Source of the DNA: Shewanella piezotolerans WP3
GTDB lineage: Bacteria > Pseudomonadota > Gammaproteobacteria > Enterobacterales > Shewanellaceae
Assembly (NCBI RefSeq): GCF_000014885.1
Contig: NC_011566.1
Span: 3,267,501-3,331,500, forward strand
DNA length: 64,000 nt
Direction of reading: 5' to 3'
In this document: positions 62,561 through 64,000 of the stretch, piece by piece
How the letters are laid out: every line of letters begins with the position of its first letter
Numbering within the stretch: position 1 is the first letter of the stretch
Position numbers and translations under genes: made by a program
Notes under the pieces: model-generated
The model's database searches: none
What the model was told of the DNA's origin: nothing
What the model saw: the letters and a program-made list of their open reading frames with translations, nothing else

Positions 62561-63817
62561 TTAAACTTGTCCCATCATCATCTTTCTCACCCGAACTAAT
62601 TGCTCAAAGGCACCCATCTGCTTTTTAGATAATTGATTTGCCATTGGGATCTTGGCTTTCATTGGATCAACCGCTCGGCCATTAATATGGAATTCATAGT
62701 GTAAGTGCGGCCCAGTGATCCTGCCTGTATTGCCCGATAGCGCAATGACTTGGCCACGAGATACTCGCTGACCTTTATGCACCAAAGATTTCGACAGATG
62801 TAAATAGCGAGTACGGTACTTATTACCATGCTCTATCACCACATACTTACCTGCAAATCGATGATCGGTAACCAATGAGACAATACCATCACCTGGCGCA
62901 ATAACTTTGGTGCCTATAGGCGTGGCAAAATCAGTACCATTATGTGGGCTTGTACGGCCTGTTACTGGGTGATGACGATGTGGGTTAAATCGAGAGCTTA
63001 TACGATAATTTCGCTGCAGTGGGATTCGCTGAAAGGCGCGCGCTAAGCTTCTGCCCTGCTCATCGTAGAAATTACCATCGGTGAATTGATAAGCATTAAT
63101 ACTGCTGCGGCCACGGTCGATGGTGACCCCCAAGATATCACTCGACCCCGTAGCTACGCCGTCAATGTATTGATCATTGATCAATACAGAGAACTTATCG
63201 CCTGCACGTAAGTCACGAGCAAAATTGAGTTTCTCTTTCAATAATGACTCAACCCGTTGGATCTGGGCGGCATTTAGCCCCATTTTCTGCGCTGAGAGAT
63301 AAAAAGAACCATTTATCTCACCCGCAACACTGCGATTACGCCAAATACCTTCAATGTTGACTTCATTTACATTAAAAGAACCATCATCAAAACGACTATA
63401 AGTGACCTGTCTAGCTGCGCTAAAGTAGAGTGTTAACTTCTCAAGTTTATCAGCTTCGTCAAGCCAAAACTGGATCTCATTACCAGGTTGAAGTGTATCT
63501 AGTGCAAGTACGTTTAGATCTGCTTCTAACACGCGATACATGGTTTGCTGATCGACGCCACCTTGTTCAAATAGGCCACTTAACGTGTCCCCTTTAACAA
63601 TCACTTTTTCAAATCTAGGTTTATCTAACAGTGTATTGATTACAGGAGTCGGGGTTGACTGAGAGATCAAAGCATCAATATCGAGCTCAACCGGGATCCT
63701 TTGTGATAGTAACTGTTGATTCTGTGGCAACATAAATGCTGCGCCAAACAGTAAAACCGAACCAATTAGGATTTTCCGATGCAGAGAAGGCAAAGCTGCA
63801 AAACGAAAAAGCGACAT
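62561..63817 (-). CDS. M23 family peptidoglycan DD-endopeptidase (MepM-like)
   Basis: A 418-aa envelope protein: an N-terminal membrane anchor (KILIGSVLLFGAAFML), a LysM/OapA-like segment (VIVKGDTLSGLFEQGG), a linking domain and a C-terminal M23 zinc peptidase with HNGTDFATPIG, GNKYRTRYLHLS and HLHYEFHINGR (His and Asp ligands present). Such enzymes cut cross-links to allow wall growth. I chose ATG 63817 (MSLFRFAALPSLHRK); a TTG at 63847 gives ten more residues and neither start has a clear ribosome binding site. Confidence 0.88.
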   Translation of the reverse strand: MSLFRFAALPSLHRKILIGSVLLFGAAFMLPQNQQLLSQRIPVELDIDALISQSTPTPVINTLLDKPRFEKVIVKGDTLSGLFEQGGVDQQTMYRVLEADLNVLALDTLQPGNEIQFWLDEADKLEKLTLYFSAARQVTYSRFDDGSFNVNEVNIEGIWRNRSVAGEINGSFYLSAQKMGLNAAQIQRVESLLKEKLNFARDLRAGDKFSVLINDQYIDGVATGSSDILGVTIDRGRSSINAYQFTDGNFYDEQGRSLARAFQRIPLQRNYRISSRFNPHRHHPVTGRTSPHNGTDFATPIGTKVIAPGDGIVSLVTDHRFAGKYVVIEHGNKYRTRYLHLSKSLVHKGQRVSRGQVIALSGNTGRITGPHLHYEFHINGRAVDPMKAKIPMANQLSKKQMGAFEQLVRVRKMMMGQV

Positions 63818-64000
63818 TTTAAAAAAAGAAATTTTACCTGACTGCAACCTAAGTCCAACCTTGAATTATTATTTGTTTCATTCACGCCAAACGCCCCCTA
63901 TTATTGAAGGCTAGCGTCAATTTATACCAAATAATCTGCCTGTAAAAAACTATTTCAGCGCACAAAACAGCAATTTTATCGCATGTTTAACCTGAAATTA

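Noticed and set aside
1..64000. tRNA, rRNA, prophage, integrase or attachment sites
   Set aside because: None could be recognised on either strand by eye; absence is not proven without a search.

Overview
This window looks like chromosome of a marine gammaproteobacterium, most probably Shewanella. Support comes from gene neighbourhoods: pdxB-asd next to a FimV/HubP gene, fabB divergent from mnmC, prmB-aroC divergent from smrB, fadIJ beside a MoxR/DUF58/VWA (Bat) cluster, an ECF sigma factor with a DUF3379 partner, and a FadL-type porin. Moderate GC, many compact hairpin terminators and the absence of rRNA, tRNA, phage or CRISPR signals suggest mostly core genome. The exceptions are one unusual accessory cassette, at least two copies of a small dispersed element, and a possible element remnant.

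Layout. 1-5530: polar hub protein FimV (3' part outside the window), asd, pdxB, a VanZ-like membrane protein and fabB. 5762-15092: mnmC, a DUF3313 lipoprotein, a leftward run (TrmH-family methyltransferase, YfcL, ATP-NAD kinase-like protein, MFS transporter, aroC, prmB), then smrB and sixA. 15491-24213: an M16 protease, a large periplasmic-propeller/PAS/GGDEF/EAL sensor, and the accessory cassette. 24399-35027: fadJ-fadI (leftward) and the six-gene moxR/Bat operon (rightward). 35196-48859: ECF sigma/anti-sigma pair, putP, fadL-type porin, SIMPL protein, RND adaptor and pump, DUF2892 plus rhodanese, and a secreted subtilase. 48992-57353: DUF2132 protein, a predicted outer-membrane protein, ribA, yibL, nrdG/nrdD with a rich control region, a 228-aa unknown, and an OhrR-type regulator divergent from a CurA-type reductase. 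57418-64000: patatin-like RssA, a DEAD-box helicase, a YHS lipoprotein, a DUF3010 protein, a YgjP-like metalloprotein, a small basic protein and an M23 endopeptidase.

The most striking object is the cassette at about 22826-23999. A sigma-54-like -24/-12 element precedes a gene for an exported protein made almost wholly of 20 tandem copies of a 13-residue cationic unit (LQTAGVPHIKVKP). A 38-codon gene with a strong ribosome binding site follows, and a perfect 20-bp-stem terminator closes the unit. Nearly all differences between repeat units are synonymous, which points to selection on the peptide itself. The cassette sits just downstream of the c-di-GMP sensor gene, whose sensor half is visibly more AT-rich than its signalling half. 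I do not recognise the repeat protein or the 38-aa protein.

Other notable points are: a 328-bp MITE-like element whose terminal inverted repeat supplies the last codons and stop of the VanZ-like gene; a truncated second copy 50 kb away that supplies the stop of another gene; an MnmC whose methyltransferase half has lost its recognisable motifs; and candidate operators for NrdR, FNR, FadR, PsrA, a MarR/OhrR regulator and an unidentified palindrome-binding regulator upstream of putP. Assignments rest on motif reading and remembered family knowledge; no searches were run.
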